From Natrinema caseinilyticum (GTDB lineage: Archaea; Halobacteriota; Halobacteria; Halobacteriales; Natrialbaceae), in the NCBI RefSeq assembly GCF_024227435.1, contig NZ_CP100445.1, forward strand, positions 310,001 through 374,000: a DNA stretch of 64,000 bases, read 5' to 3'. A model generated the notes under the pieces. That model saw only the letters and a list, made by a program, of their open reading frames with translations, had not been told where the DNA came from and made no database searches. The position numbers were made by a program, and so were the translations under genes. Shown here one piece after another: positions 16,883-26,230 of the stretch. Position 1 is the stretch's first letter, and every line of letters starts with the position of its first letter.

Positions 16883-19800
16883 ATGGTTCGCGGTCTCGAG
16901 GAATCCGAGGCGATTCCCGTTCGCACGCTCGCCGTCGGCTCGTCCGAGTGGCTCCGGACGTCGACGGCGGGACTCGCGGACGAACCGGTCACGATAACGG
17001 GAACCGTCTCGTCCGCTTCCGAACTTTCGAACGAACTGCTCGACGGAACACACTGTATCCTGACCGACGATCGCGACGTTCTCGAAGCGATCGACGGGAG
17101 CTGTCCGATCGTTTACGCCGTCGATCCAGCAGCAAACGAGCCGATCGACAGGCTGGTTGCCGACGGTGCCGCCGAGGTGATCGCCAAGACGACCATTCAG
17201 GAGCCCCCGCTTTTGGCCCATCGACTCCGGCGGACGGTCGAATTCGCCTCGTCGGAGTTCGGCTCAGACCGCTCGGAAGAGTGGTACCGAAGGGTCATCG
17301 AGCAGTCGTCGGATCTGATCGTCGTCACCGACGAGGACGGGACGATCGGTTACGTCAGCCCCGGCGTCGAACGCGTCGGGGGGTTCGATCGAGACGAACT
17401 GCGCGGGTCACAGATTTTCGACTACGTTCACTCGGACGACACTCAGAAAGTGATCGACACGCTCGAGGCCGTGAGCGAGGCCGCCCCGGGATCGACACGG
17501 ACCGTCGAGTACACGTGTCAACACGCGGACGGCTCGTGGTTCGTTCACAAGGCTTCGCTCACGAACTGTCTGGGGGACGATCCCGTAGACGGCATCGTCG
17601 CGTCGATTCGGGACATTACGGAGTATCACCGTATCGAACGGGAGTTGAGCGAGTCCTTCAAGCGTGTGACCGATGCCTTCTACGCGCTGGACTCGGAGTG
17701 GCGCTTTAGCTACGTCAACGAGCGTACGCTCGAGTTGATCGATCACGAGCGTACCGACTTGCTCGGACGGAGGATTCTCGACGTCTTTCCGGACATGGAG
17801 GGAACGGATTTTCAGTCCGCTGCAATCGAGGCGATGGACACACAGGAGCCACAAACCGTCGAAGCCTACTTCGAACCCTACGACGCGTGGATCGAGGCGC
17901 GCATCTATCCGTCCCCATCGGGCATCTCCGTCTACTGGCGTGACGTAAGCGATCGTATCGAGCGCGAGCAGAACCTTGCCGAACGGACGGAGCGATTACA
18001 GACGCTCGTCGAGAACGCCCCGGTCGTCCTGTTCGTCATCGAGGACGATGGCTCCTTCACGCTCTCGGAGGGTCGCGGCCTCGAGAACCTCGGGTTCGAC
18101 TCCGAGGAGATCGTCGGAACGCCCTATTCAGACCTGCTCGAAGAGTACCCTACCGTCCGTGACGACGCGCGTGAGGCCCTCGAAGGCGAAACAGTTCACT
18201 CGCGGAGGGAACTCGGCGACCGCGTCTTCGAAATGTGGTACCGACCGATCAGGGCCGACGATGGCGTCGACCGCGTGATCGGCGTCGCAAGCGACGTCAC
18301 CGAACGGGTTCGGTATCAGAACGCGCTCAGCGCCCTTCACGAAGCGACGAGCCATCTCCTGGCCGTCGAATCGACCCAGGCGGCCTGTGAGTACATCGTG
18401 GACGTCGCCAACGACGTTCTCGACCTCGACAGCGCGGTTTACCGGTTCGACGACCGGAAAAACGAACTCGTCCCGGCGGCGGCCGCCTCGGCGTTCGAGT
18501 CGACGTTCGGCTCGCCACCGCGGCTCCAGCCAAACGACAGCATCGCCTGGGAGACGTTCGTCTCCGGCGAGCCGACCGTTTACGACGACGTCAGAACCGC
18601 CGATATCGTTCACGACGAGGCGACCGATGCACGGAGCGGCCTGTACGTTCCGCTCGGCGAACACGGGGTTCTCGTCGCGCTCTCGGAAACCGCTGGGGAG
18701 TACGATACCAACGCCGTGGAGCTCGCGAAGTTGTTCGCGACCGCGGCAGAGGCCGCACTCGATCGGATCGGCCGAGCGCGCCGATTGCAAGAACGCGAGC
18801 GAGAACTGAAACAGCAGAACGAACACCTCGAGCGGCTCAACGAGGCCAACGACGTTCGCCAGGAAATCGAACAGCTCCTGTTGATGGCCGACTCCAGAAC
18901 GGATATCGAGCGCGGCATTCCCGAACGGCTCGTCGACCTCGAGACGTGTTCGCTGGCCTGGATTGGTGAGCCCGATCCAAGCGGCAACGAGCTCAGACCG
19001 TGGTCACACGACGGGCTCGAGCGGGGGTATCTCGATGCCGTAACTGTGACCGCAGTCGACGATACGGCCGCCGAACCGGCGGGACGAGCGGCCCGGACGC
19101 AGGAGGAAATCTACGTCGACAACGTCGCGGAGTCGGTCCACGACGGCGAGTGGCGGGTCGCCGCGCTGTCCCGAAACTTTCAATCCGTGTACGCGGTCCC
19201 GCTCGTGTACGACGATTTCCTCTACGGCGTCCTTTCGATTTACAGCGAGGAACGGGACGGGTTCGACGAGACACTTCGATCGACGCTGTCGGAACTCGGA
19301 GAGACGATCGCCTACGCGATCGACGCCGTCAAACGGAAGAAAGCGTTGCTGGGCGACAACCGCACGGAAGTGGAACTCGAGGTTGCAGCGGATGCCACGC
19401 TGTCCCAGCTCGCAGGGCAGCTCGGTGAACCGGTTACGTACGAAGGTGCGACGGCACGGACCGACGGAACGCAGATCGTGTTCGCCGCCATCGAAGGGTC
19501 GATCGACGACCTCGCGGACGCCGTCGATTGTACGTCGCTCGAGGGAATCAGCGAGGTTTCGATTATCGCAGAACACGACGGCGGAACGTTACTCCAGCTA
19601 CAGTTCACCGAGCCGTTTTTGGGAACGATCGCCGATACGAACGGGGCGCGGTTACGGGAGTTCGTCGCGGAGGAATCGAGTGGCCGTGCGATCGTGGACG
19701 TTCCCGACGGAGTCGAGATTCGAGAAGTGTTGTCGGGGATCAACCGGAGCGGTCCGTCAGTCTGGCTGATCGCCCGACGCGAACAGACAACCGACGACCT

Positions 19801-20047
19801 GTCGACGCTCAGCGGCCCCGCACGCAACACGCTCCTCTCTACGTTCACGGATCGCCAGCGAGAGGTCGTACAGACCGCCTACCACGGCGGCTTTTTCGAC
19901 TGGCCCCGCCAGGCGACCGGCGAGGAGATCGCGACGTCGCTCGACATTTCTTCGCCAGCGTTCCACAAACACGTCCGATCCGCCGAACGAAAGTTGTTCG
20001 CATCACTTTTCGACGGGCCCGCGACGACCGGTGGGTTAACTGATTAA
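16883..20047 (+). CDS. multi-PAS/GAF sensor and HTH-10 transcription regulator (Bat-like)
   Basis: A 1,054-residue one-protein sensor-regulator. Order: receiver-like N-terminal domain (about 10-120), PAS 1 (IEQSSDLIVVTDEDGTIGYV), PAS 2 (AFYALDSEWRFSYVNERTLE), PAS 3 (NAPVVLFVIEDDGSFTLSEG), two GAF domains (about 480-640 and 660-810), a Bat-type domain (about 820-980) and a C-terminal HTH-10 (FTDRQREVVQTAYHGGFFDW, EEIATSLDISSPAFHKHVRS). It probably senses light, redox or a small ligand and directly activates genes. HalOD1 downstream is a frequent companion. It ends with TGA-free TAA before an intergenic of 105 bp. Confidence 0.92.
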   Translation: MVRGLEESEAIPVRTLAVGSSEWLRTSTAGLADEPVTITGTVSSASELSNELLDGTHCILTDDRDVLEAIDGSCPIVYAVDPAANEPIDRLVADGAAEVIAKTTIQEPPLLAHRLRRTVEFASSEFGSDRSEEWYRRVIEQSSDLIVVTDEDGTIGYVSPGVERVGGFDRDELRGSQIFDYVHSDDTQKVIDTLEAVSEAAPGSTRTVEYTCQHADGSWFVHKASLTNCLGDDPVDGIVASIRDITEYHRIERELSESFKRVTDAFYALDSEWRFSYVNERTLELIDHERTDLLGRRILDVFPDMEGTDFQSAAIEAMDTQEPQTVEAYFEPYDAWIEARIYPSPSGISVYWRDVSDRIEREQNLAERTERLQTLVENAPVVLFVIEDDGSFTLSEGRGLENLGFDSEEIVGTPYSDLLEEYPTVRDDAREALEGETVHSRRELGDRVFEMWYRPIRADDGVDRVIGVASDVTERVRYQNALSALHEATSHLLAVESTQAACEYIVDVANDVLDLDSAVYRFDDRKNELVPAAAASAFESTFGSPPRLQPNDSIAWETFVSGEPTVYDDVRTADIVHDEATDARSGLYVPLGEHGVLVALSETAGEYDTNAVELAKLFATAAEAALDRIGRARRLQERERELKQQNEHLERLNEANDVRQEIEQLLLMADSRTDIERGIPERLVDLETCSLAWIGEPDPSGNELRPWSHDGLERGYLDAVTVTAVDDTAAEPAGRAARTQEEIYVDNVAESVHDGEWRVAALSRNFQSVYAVPLVYDDFLYGVLSIYSEERDGFDETLRSTLSELGETIAYAIDAVKRKKALLGDNRTEVELEVAADATLSQLAGQLGEPVTYEGATARTDGTQIVFAAIEGSIDDLADAVDCTSLEGISEVSIIAEHDGGTLLQLQFTEPFLGTIADTNGARLREFVAEESSGRAIVDVPDGVEIREVLSGINRSGPSVWLIARREQTTDDLSTLSGPARNTLLSTFTDRQREVVQTAYHGGFFDWPRQATGEEIATSLDISSPAFHKHVRSAERKLFASLFDGPATTGGLTD

Positions 20048-20152
20048 CCCTCTTCCGAGGCGGCTATTACACAGTTAACGATCAGGTTCTTTGCAACAAA
20101 TCGAGAACGAAGTGATGACTTCCCATTGACGTACTGGGGGTACGTACAAACT

Positions 20153-20452
20153 ATGACCGAGATGAGTTCACGATCACCGTCGACTACGATGGGGGATCAC
20201 CATTCAGTGCAGTACGACCGACTCGACGACCAGCCGCTCAGCGTTGCCGTAGCGGAGGCCGTCGCAACATTTCGTAACGAGGATGTAACCGAACTCGACC
20301 CGCTCCACTACTCGATCAACGCAGATGCGCTCGAGCGGCTGTTCGAACCGCGTGCCGACGGACTCCGCTCGAGCGGATCGGTCACGTTCGAGTATTGCGA
20401 TTGTCTGGTGTCGATCACGGCTGACGGGGAAATACGCGTCGAGTCGGTCTAG
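20153..20452 (+). CDS. HalOD1 output-domain protein
   Basis: A 99-residue single-domain protein. SVAVAEAVATFRNEDVTELDPLHYSINADALERLF and VTFEYCDCLVSITADGEIRV match the HalOD1 domain, predicted as an output module in haloarchaeal signalling. It follows the large PAS/GAF/HTH-10 gene on the same strand, so it may act with it. ATG 20153 is preferred to a TTG at 20126. Confidence 0.85.
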   Translation: MTEMSSRSPSTTMGDHHSVQYDRLDDQPLSVAVAEAVATFRNEDVTELDPLHYSINADALERLFEPRADGLRSSGSVTFEYCDCLVSITADGEIRVESV

Positions 20453-20665
20453 CGCTCGATTCTGTCCGGGCCGGCGCGGCGTCTCGTGTTTTTTTTGTCG
20501 CGTTCGTCGAGAGCGACAGCGCTGTTCTTCCGGCGTTTTACCTAAACCGAGGCGCTGATCCAGCGGTCCCGGCCCGAGTAATTCGACGGCCGCGCCACCG
20601 GCGGGAGCGCAGGTTACGACCCATTATCCCACAAGGGTAAGCGGATCGACGTCGAACGCTGGGGC

Positions 20666-21550
20666 ATGTCCACTCGAATCCTCGTTCCGATAGACGGGAG
20701 CGACCCCGCGAACGCCGCCCTCGAACACGCGCTTGCCATCGCCGCCGAACGGGGAGCGACGGTCCACCTGCTCAACGTCGCCGACACGAACCAGCCGAGT
20801 CTCACGCGCCTCGGCGGCGACGTCGTCGACGTTCTCGAGCAGGAAGGCGCCGAAATCGTGTCGGACGCCGTCGAGATGGCCGAACGACGGGGTGTGTCCG
20901 TCCTGACGGACGTCGTACAGGGCGACCCGCGGTCCGTCATCGTCGAATACGCGTCCACCGACGAGTTCGATTTCGTCGTGATGGGTGCGCACGGACGGCG
21001 CGGACTCGGGGAGTACGTACTCGGGAGCACGACCGATTACGTCGTCAACCGAAGCGAAGTTCCGGTATTGACGGTTCGTTCGGCCGACGACGCGACGCCG
21101 ACCTACCCCTACACGGATATCCTCGTTCCAACTGACGGGAGCGATCACGCGACGGAAGCGTTGGAACTGGCGGCGGCGTTCGCGGAGCAAACTGGCGCGC
21201 GACTCCACCTCCTTTCGGTCGTCGACGAGATACCCGAAGTGATCGACGCCGGGACCGCAGAACTCCCCGCCCAACTCGAGGAGAACGTCCAGGACGTCCT
21301 CGACGAGGCGAGAGCGGCCGCCGAAGGGACCGGCATCGAGGACGTGACGACGACCCTCGAAACCGGATCGATGCCGCGCGAGGTCACGGCTTACGCCGAT
21401 TCGGAGGGGATCGATCTCGTCGTGATGGGGACCCACGGACACACCGGTCTCGACCGACACCTCCTCGGCAGTTTCACCGAACGGGTCATTCGAACGTCCT
21501 CGGTGCCCGTTCTCACGACGAGGCGAGGCGAGACGGACGAGAGCGATTGA
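20666..21550 (+). CDS. tandem universal stress protein (UspA)
   Basis: A 294-residue protein with two complete Usp domains (about 1-142 and 150-290). Each begins with an RILVPIDGS / DILVPTDGS strand-loop and ends with an ATP-type G-x2-G-x9-G-S/T loop (VMGAHGRRGLGEYVLGSTTDYVV; VMGTHGHTGLDRHLLGSFTERVI). It probably binds nucleotide and acts in general stress. Single gene, no partner. Confidence 0.92.
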   Translation: MSTRILVPIDGSDPANAALEHALAIAAERGATVHLLNVADTNQPSLTRLGGDVVDVLEQEGAEIVSDAVEMAERRGVSVLTDVVQGDPRSVIVEYASTDEFDFVVMGAHGRRGLGEYVLGSTTDYVVNRSEVPVLTVRSADDATPTYPYTDILVPTDGSDHATEALELAAAFAEQTGARLHLLSVVDEIPEVIDAGTAELPAQLEENVQDVLDEARAAAEGTGIEDVTTTLETGSMPREVTAYADSEGIDLVVMGTHGHTGLDRHLLGSFTERVIRTSSVPVLTTRRGETDESD

Positions 21551-21680
21551 AACCCATTGGCTAACTGAATTGTATGAATCTGCTCGATGTATCTAGAAAA
21601 AGTACAAATAGCTCGATTTTAAATCGTCAAGGGATGGTACCACAGACGGCGATCGAGTATTCGATGGTGGTGATGGACCG

Positions 21681-23108
21681 GTGAATGCGCAATCGATTCC
21701 CTCGCGTGCTCGCGTCCGGTCGGAGATTACGAGAAATCGGCTCCGAGTCGCGCTCGCCGTGCTCATCCTCGTCTCGGCGGCGGCCGTCGCCGCCAACGCA
21801 TCGGCGGGCGGAATTTCGACGGCCTCGAAAGAGAGCGTTCCGAACGCCCCGGCGACGGACAATCATACCGTCGTCACCGAATCGGGACGTGCGGGGACCA
21901 TTACCGCGTACGCACCCGACGGTGAGGTCGTCTATTACAACAACACGCGGACGAAGTACTTCGACGTCGATCCGGTCGACGGCGATCCGCTGACCATCGA
22001 GTACGCCGCGACGGACACGATCCACACGGAAGGACCGACCTGTGGTGATCCGCCGTGTACCAGAAACGTCATCGAGCGTGCCGACCTCGAGACCGGCGAC
22101 GTCGAGGTCGTCTACGAACGTTACGACTACAAGGAGTACGCCGGCGAGTGGCACGACATCGATCGTATCAACGAGACGCACATCGTCGTCGCCGACATGG
22201 TCTCGGACCAGGTCTTCGTCGTCGACACGGAGACGGAGGTCGTCGAGTGGCTCTGGGACGCCCAGAGCGACTTCCCGCTCGACGGTGGCCACTCGTGGCC
22301 CCGAGACTGGGCCCACATCAACGACGTCGAGTACATCGAGAGCGGCCAGATGGAGGGCCGTATCATGGCCAGCCTGCGGAACCAGGATCAAGTGGTTTTC
22401 CTCGACCGGCAAGAGGGGCTGCTGGGCAACTGGACGCTCGGTGGCGAGAACGAACACGATATCCTCCACGAGCAGCACAACCCCGATTTCATCCCCGAAA
22501 GTGACGGCGGCCCGGCCGTCGTCGTCGCCGACTCCGAGAACGGCCAGATCAAGGAATTCCAGCGCGAAAACGGCGAGTGGAACCGAACCTGGCTGTGGGA
22601 GGACGACCGCATCCAGTGGCCGCGGGACGCCGATCGACTCCCGAACGGGAACACCTTGATTACCGACACTCACGGCAACCGCGTGATGGAAGTCAACGAG
22701 TCCGGCGGAATCGTGTGGGAGGTCGGATCGACGCTCCCCTACGAAGCCGAACGCCTCGAGACCGGTGACGAGAGCGAGGGCGGCCAGAGCGCGGCGGCCC
22801 TCGGCCTCGAGTCCAGAACGCCCGACGAGTCCGGCAGCGGCGGCGGGGGCGGTGGCGACGGTGGTGAGGGCATGCTCTCGTTCGAACCCCTGGAGTACCT
22901 CGGCGGCGTCGTCGAGTGGGCGCTGCCACACCGGATCTACAACGCCCTGCTCTTCGCGAGCCCGGTCTGGATGGGCTCGTCGGACTTCGCCGCGATCGGA
23001 ATCGTGCTTCTGACCGGACTGACGTGGGCCGGCCTCGAGGTCAAGTGGCAACTCCACGACGCGGGTGTCAGGTTCCGTCTCCCGATGTACCGACAGGGAG
23101 GCGAGTAA
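21681..23108 (+). CDS. arylsulfotransferase (ASST)-family membrane-anchored protein
   Basis: A 475-residue protein with an N-terminal hydrophobic segment (VALAVLILVSAAAVAANASA), a large beta-propeller-like extracellular domain with ASST-type repeats (HNPDFIP, GPAVVVADSENGQIKEFQRE, WPRDADRLPNGNTLITDTHG) and a C-terminal hydrophobic segment after a Gly-rich linker. Family members transfer sulfate between aromatic donors and acceptors, but members of this archaeal branch are not characterised. A paralogue is at 49338-50708. The start is GTG; a near ATG is absent. First gene of the surface/glycan island. Confidence 0.75.
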   Translation: MNAQSIPSRARVRSEITRNRLRVALAVLILVSAAAVAANASAGGISTASKESVPNAPATDNHTVVTESGRAGTITAYAPDGEVVYYNNTRTKYFDVDPVDGDPLTIEYAATDTIHTEGPTCGDPPCTRNVIERADLETGDVEVVYERYDYKEYAGEWHDIDRINETHIVVADMVSDQVFVVDTETEVVEWLWDAQSDFPLDGGHSWPRDWAHINDVEYIESGQMEGRIMASLRNQDQVVFLDRQEGLLGNWTLGGENEHDILHEQHNPDFIPESDGGPAVVVADSENGQIKEFQRENGEWNRTWLWEDDRIQWPRDADRLPNGNTLITDTHGNRVMEVNESGGIVWEVGSTLPYEAERLETGDESEGGQSAAALGLESRTPDESGSGGGGGGDGGEGMLSFEPLEYLGGVVEWALPHRIYNALLFASPVWMGSSDFAAIGIVLLTGLTWAGLEVKWQLHDAGVRFRLPMYRQGGE

Positions 23109-23165
23109 ACTCCGGCGTCGGTTTCGCCGTCACGGACGCTCGAGCGGCGGACTGACGCGTCCACG

Positions 23166-23687
23166 TCAGGCGAGCAGGTGACCGCCGAACAGGTAGAGAC
23201 TAGCGAGAATCGTCTGGAAGGACAGCGACCCCGCGGCGGACAGCACGACGAACGACCGTCCGTCCATTTCCGACAGGCCGGCGGGAACGGTGAGCAATCC
23301 GCGGACGAACAACATCGTGTTACTCACCGGAACGGCGAGCGCCCCCCACCGGTCGAACCAGCCGTCGAATCGGTCGAGTTTGGATTCCGTGATCGGGAAC
23401 CAGCGCTTCTGCAGGACGTAGTCGCGCCCGCCGCGACGGACCAGACAGAAGAGACAGAACTGGCCGATCGTCGTCCCGACGACCGCGAGTACGACGATCG
23501 CGATCGCCTGCGAGATCGTCGAACCGATCAGCGCGAGCGCAGCAGGCACGACGAGTTCACTCGGCATGAACCGCAGGAGCATCGCCCCCTCGAGGATACA
23601 GATCCCGAAGAACACGGCGAGCCCGATCTCCGACGTAAACATCGACTCGAGCCAGGACGGCGACTCCTCGAGTTGTAGCGGATGCAT
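23166..23687 (-). CDS. DedA-family membrane protein
   Basis: A 173-residue DedA/SNARE-associated protein, shorter than typical (about 200). It has FFGICILEGAMLLRFMPSELVVPAALAL, the GTTIGQFCLFCLVRRGGRDYVL segment, RFDGWFDRWGALAVPVSNTMLFVRGLLTVPAGLSEM and a terminal helix. DedA proteins move phospholipids or polyprenyl-phosphate carriers across membranes, which fits this glycan island. ATG 23687 chosen; the frame continues upstream into a tandem repeat array. Confidence 0.8.
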   Translation of the reverse strand: MHPLQLEESPSWLESMFTSEIGLAVFFGICILEGAMLLRFMPSELVVPAALALIGSTISQAIAIVVLAVVGTTIGQFCLFCLVRRGGRDYVLQKRWFPITESKLDRFDGWFDRWGALAVPVSNTMLFVRGLLTVPAGLSEMDGRSFVVLSAAGSLSFQTILASLYLFGGHLLA

Positions 23688-23712
23688 AATTCGTGCGTAA
23701 TCGGTCCCGAAT

Positions 23713-23898
23713 GTAAGCATTGTCGATTCCGTGATGCCGATCGGTGCCATTGTCGATCCGTGATGTCGGTCAGTGCCATCGTCGGTCCGTGATGCCGATC
23801 GGTGCCATTGTCGATCCGTGATGTCGGTCAGTGCCATCGTCGGTCCGTGTTGCTGGTCAGTGCCGTTGTCGATCCGTGTTGCCGGTCGGTGCGTCTCC
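23713..23898. repeat. 29-bp tandem repeat array, 5 full units
   Basis: Five contiguous 29-bp units begin at 23744 (first seven bases GTGCCAT in the first four units, GTGCCGT in the fifth), with partial or diverged units at both edges. Units alternate in two variants (CATTGTCGATCCGTG / CATCGTCGGTCCGTG), giving a 58-bp higher-order period. The unit is not a multiple of three, so it is not coding. It lies between the divergent DedA and DUF457 genes. Confidence 0.9.
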
Positions 23899-23961
23899 AG
23901 TATTAGATGCGGCGGCCGTCGATCATAAACTATGTGATGGCGCCGTACGAACAGCGGGTCG

Positions 23962-24414
23962 ATGGAGATTGGACGAGTGCTCTTTCTCGGGGGCGCCTTC
24001 CTGACACACGCGTTCGTGGGGTACGCACTCGTTCGCGGATTCACGGACGCCGATCCGCGCATCGGCATCGTCTTCGGGCTCCTTCCGGACGCGGACTTTT
24101 GCTTTCCGGCGGCCTGGGGGTGGCCGCTCGTTCATCGGGGGGTGACCCATACGCCCCTGTTTGCACTGACGGTCGTCGCCGGAAGTTACGCGATCAGTCG
24201 GTACCGAGAGACCGCGGTCGCCGTCGGACTGGCGATCGGATCGCACCTGCTGATCGATTCGCTCTCGCCGAAGGGAATCGACTGGTTGTTCCCCCTCGAG
24301 ACCACGTGGAGTCCGGGACTTCCGGTTCACAGTCCGACCGCGACGGTCCTGCTCTGGGCCGTCTCGATTGGTCTCCTCCGCTGGCGAGCGACCGACGGTC
24401 GCACGATCGATTAA
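23962..24414 (+). CDS. DUF457/YdjM-type membrane-bound hydrolase
   Basis: A 150-residue polytopic membrane protein. It has DPRIGIVFGLLPDADF, HRGVTHTPLFAL and GSHLLIDSLSPKGIDWLFPL, the metal-ligand-like motifs (D-x-D, HRG-x-TH, H-x3-D) of the YdjM/LexA-regulated membrane-bound metal-dependent hydrolase family. Enzyme activity is unproven. Two relatives are in this window (24527 and 42177). Confidence 0.85.
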   Translation: MEIGRVLFLGGAFLTHAFVGYALVRGFTDADPRIGIVFGLLPDADFCFPAAWGWPLVHRGVTHTPLFALTVVAGSYAISRYRETAVAVGLAIGSHLLIDSLSPKGIDWLFPLETTWSPGLPVHSPTATVLLWAVSIGLLRWRATDGRTID

Positions 24415-24526
24415 CGATCGCCTCGAGGCGGATTCGTCTCGGCGTTCGCCTCCGACTGGGTCGATTCTCCGGATTCGTTCCGGTTCACCGGAACGGATCG
24501 GTGTCGGGCGGGTGATTTCGGCCCAT

Positions 24527-25024
24527 TCAGCCGGTCGGGAGGACCAAGCCCCGATACGCGACCGTCAGGCCGAGAGACCCGAACAACGCCATCGTTCCCA
24601 GGAGCAACACGGTCCGATTGATGCGGCTGTTTTTCGACTTGAACCAGTCGAGCGTAACGTGAGCGTTCCAGACGGGAGCGAACGGTGTGATTCCCATCGG
24701 CGTTACGACGTCGCCCGCGAGATGAGCGACGATGCCACCGGTACCGATGACGAAGCCGAACTGAAAGGCCTGCGGTATCGAGGGTTCGACGGCGGCGAGT
24801 CCGGTGCCGGCGACCAGTCCGACGACGACGGCGAACCAGATCGTGTGCGTGGGTCCCCGATGGCGGATCCGCGGCAACGGTTGATCGAGATCCGGAAGGT
24901 TCGCGACGCCGACGGCGAGCAACGCCCCGAGCAACGCCAGTTCGAGCGACCAGCGGCTGGTCACCAGCGGCAGAAACGGTGCGTACAGTAAGGCGTTGAA
25001 TCCGGAGTGCCCTTCCTGGTACAT
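24527..25024 (-). CDS. DUF457/YdjM-type membrane-bound hydrolase
   Basis: A 165-residue relative of the convergent neighbour. Motifs: MYQEGHSGFNALLYAPF, NLPDLDQ, IRHRGPTHTIWFAVVVG and HLAGDVVTPMGITPFAP. The tail contains an extra helix. The start at 25024 gives the family N-terminus; the frame is open much further upstream but only as a shadow of the next gene. Confidence 0.85.
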   Translation of the reverse strand: MYQEGHSGFNALLYAPFLPLVTSRWSLELALLGALLAVGVANLPDLDQPLPRIRHRGPTHTIWFAVVVGLVAGTGLAAVEPSIPQAFQFGFVIGTGGIVAHLAGDVVTPMGITPFAPVWNAHVTLDWFKSKNSRINRTVLLLGTMALFGSLGLTVAYRGLVLPTG

Positions 25025-25092
25025 GGCGGATGACTGGCCGAGTCTCGGGACCGGACGGAAATCAACTGCACGGTCGGCCCAGCATCGGGCGC

Positions 25093-26106
25093 TCACCGAA
25101 GCGCCCGAACGCCGAATGTCGACACCGACAGGCCGCCGATCAGGACCGGCATCCAGTAGATCGCACCCCGGAAGATGAGAACGGCCGCGGTGACCGCAGA
25201 CGCCGGGACGCCGGTCGTCGGGACCAGGAGCGTGACGAACGCGGCTTCGATACCACCGAGTCCACCCGGGAGCGGTGCCGCTCCCGCGAGGTTCGCAAGC
25301 GGGATCACGAACAGCAGAACGTACGCCGGGACGTCGTACCCCAACGCCGCGAACGCGACCGTGAGCGCGGCCGTTTGGAAGAGCCAGCCGCACAGCGACA
25401 GCCCGATGACCGCGGCGAGACGCCACCGGTCGGTCGCCACGCGCTCGATGTTCTCGAAGAACCGCCCCATTCGATCCGCGATATCTTCCTCGAGCGTCTC
25501 TGAATCGAATCGATCCAATCGGCCCAGTCTGGGGGCGATGACCGAAGGGAGTCGCTCGACGATCGTGGTGTGATACCGCCAGACGATCACCATGACGATC
25601 ACGATACCGCCGATCAACGCGACCGCCGAGCCGACTGCCGTCTCGAGGCGACTGCCCAGGGCGGCGGTGGTCGCGTAGTACGCGACGCCGACGAGGATGA
25701 GCGAAATCGAGGGGACGACGTTGATGACGTCGACGCTTGCAATCCCGACGAGGCCGCTTTCGTAACGAGCGTCCGAGACTTTCGAGATGAGCAAGGCGGC
25801 GATCGGTTCGCCGCCGGCCTGGCCGAACGGTGTCACGTTGTTGGCGAAGACGGCGCCGGCATAGACGAGAAACGACTTGCCGATCGGGATGTCGACACCC
25901 AGCGTGGCGAGGACGGTTCGGAGCATGAGGCTCCACGCCGCGAGCCAGCAGAGCGCGAGACCGAACGTCCCGGCGACCAGCGACGGCTCGGCCGACAGCA
26001 GCGAGTCGACGACACCGCGCGCACCGACGAAGAAGAACAGTACGGCGAAGACCGCGACCGTCCCGACGGCCCCAATAATAAACGCACGCCGATTTCGCTC
26101 GTCCAT
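25093..26106 (-). CDS. AglD/LPG-synthase-like (UPF0104) membrane protein
   Basis: A 337-residue protein with eight or so transmembrane helices of the lysylphosphatidylglycerol synthase/UPF0104 family. Conserved segments: YAGAVFANNVTPFGQAGGEP, NVVPSISLILVGV and LPGGLGGIEAAFVTLL. Haloarchaeal members include the membrane part of AglD-type dolichol-phosphate enzymes and are thought to flip or act on polyprenol-linked sugars. ATG 26106 is used rather than TTG 26118. Divergent from the phosphatase-superfamily gene; fits the glycan island. Confidence 0.82.
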   Translation of the reverse strand: MDERNRRAFIIGAVGTVAVFAVLFFFVGARGVVDSLLSAEPSLVAGTFGLALCWLAAWSLMLRTVLATLGVDIPIGKSFLVYAGAVFANNVTPFGQAGGEPIAALLISKVSDARYESGLVGIASVDVINVVPSISLILVGVAYYATTAALGSRLETAVGSAVALIGGIVIVMVIVWRYHTTIVERLPSVIAPRLGRLDRFDSETLEEDIADRMGRFFENIERVATDRWRLAAVIGLSLCGWLFQTAALTVAFAALGYDVPAYVLLFVIPLANLAGAAPLPGGLGGIEAAFVTLLVPTTGVPASAVTAAVLIFRGAIYWMPVLIGGLSVSTFGVRALR

Positions 26107-26230
26107 GCCTGGTATCAATCGTCAGCAAACTTGAAACGTCTGATCGATGCTGAGGACCGGATCGATCCGGAAGAGCCGCTGCTGTCGCGCTTCAATCGAT
26201 TTATTTGCGTGGAGCCGAGTGCCACCAGTA

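Noticed and set aside
23713-23898. CRISPR-like repeat array
   Set aside because: Repeats are directly contiguous with no spacers, are not palindromic, and there are no cas genes.
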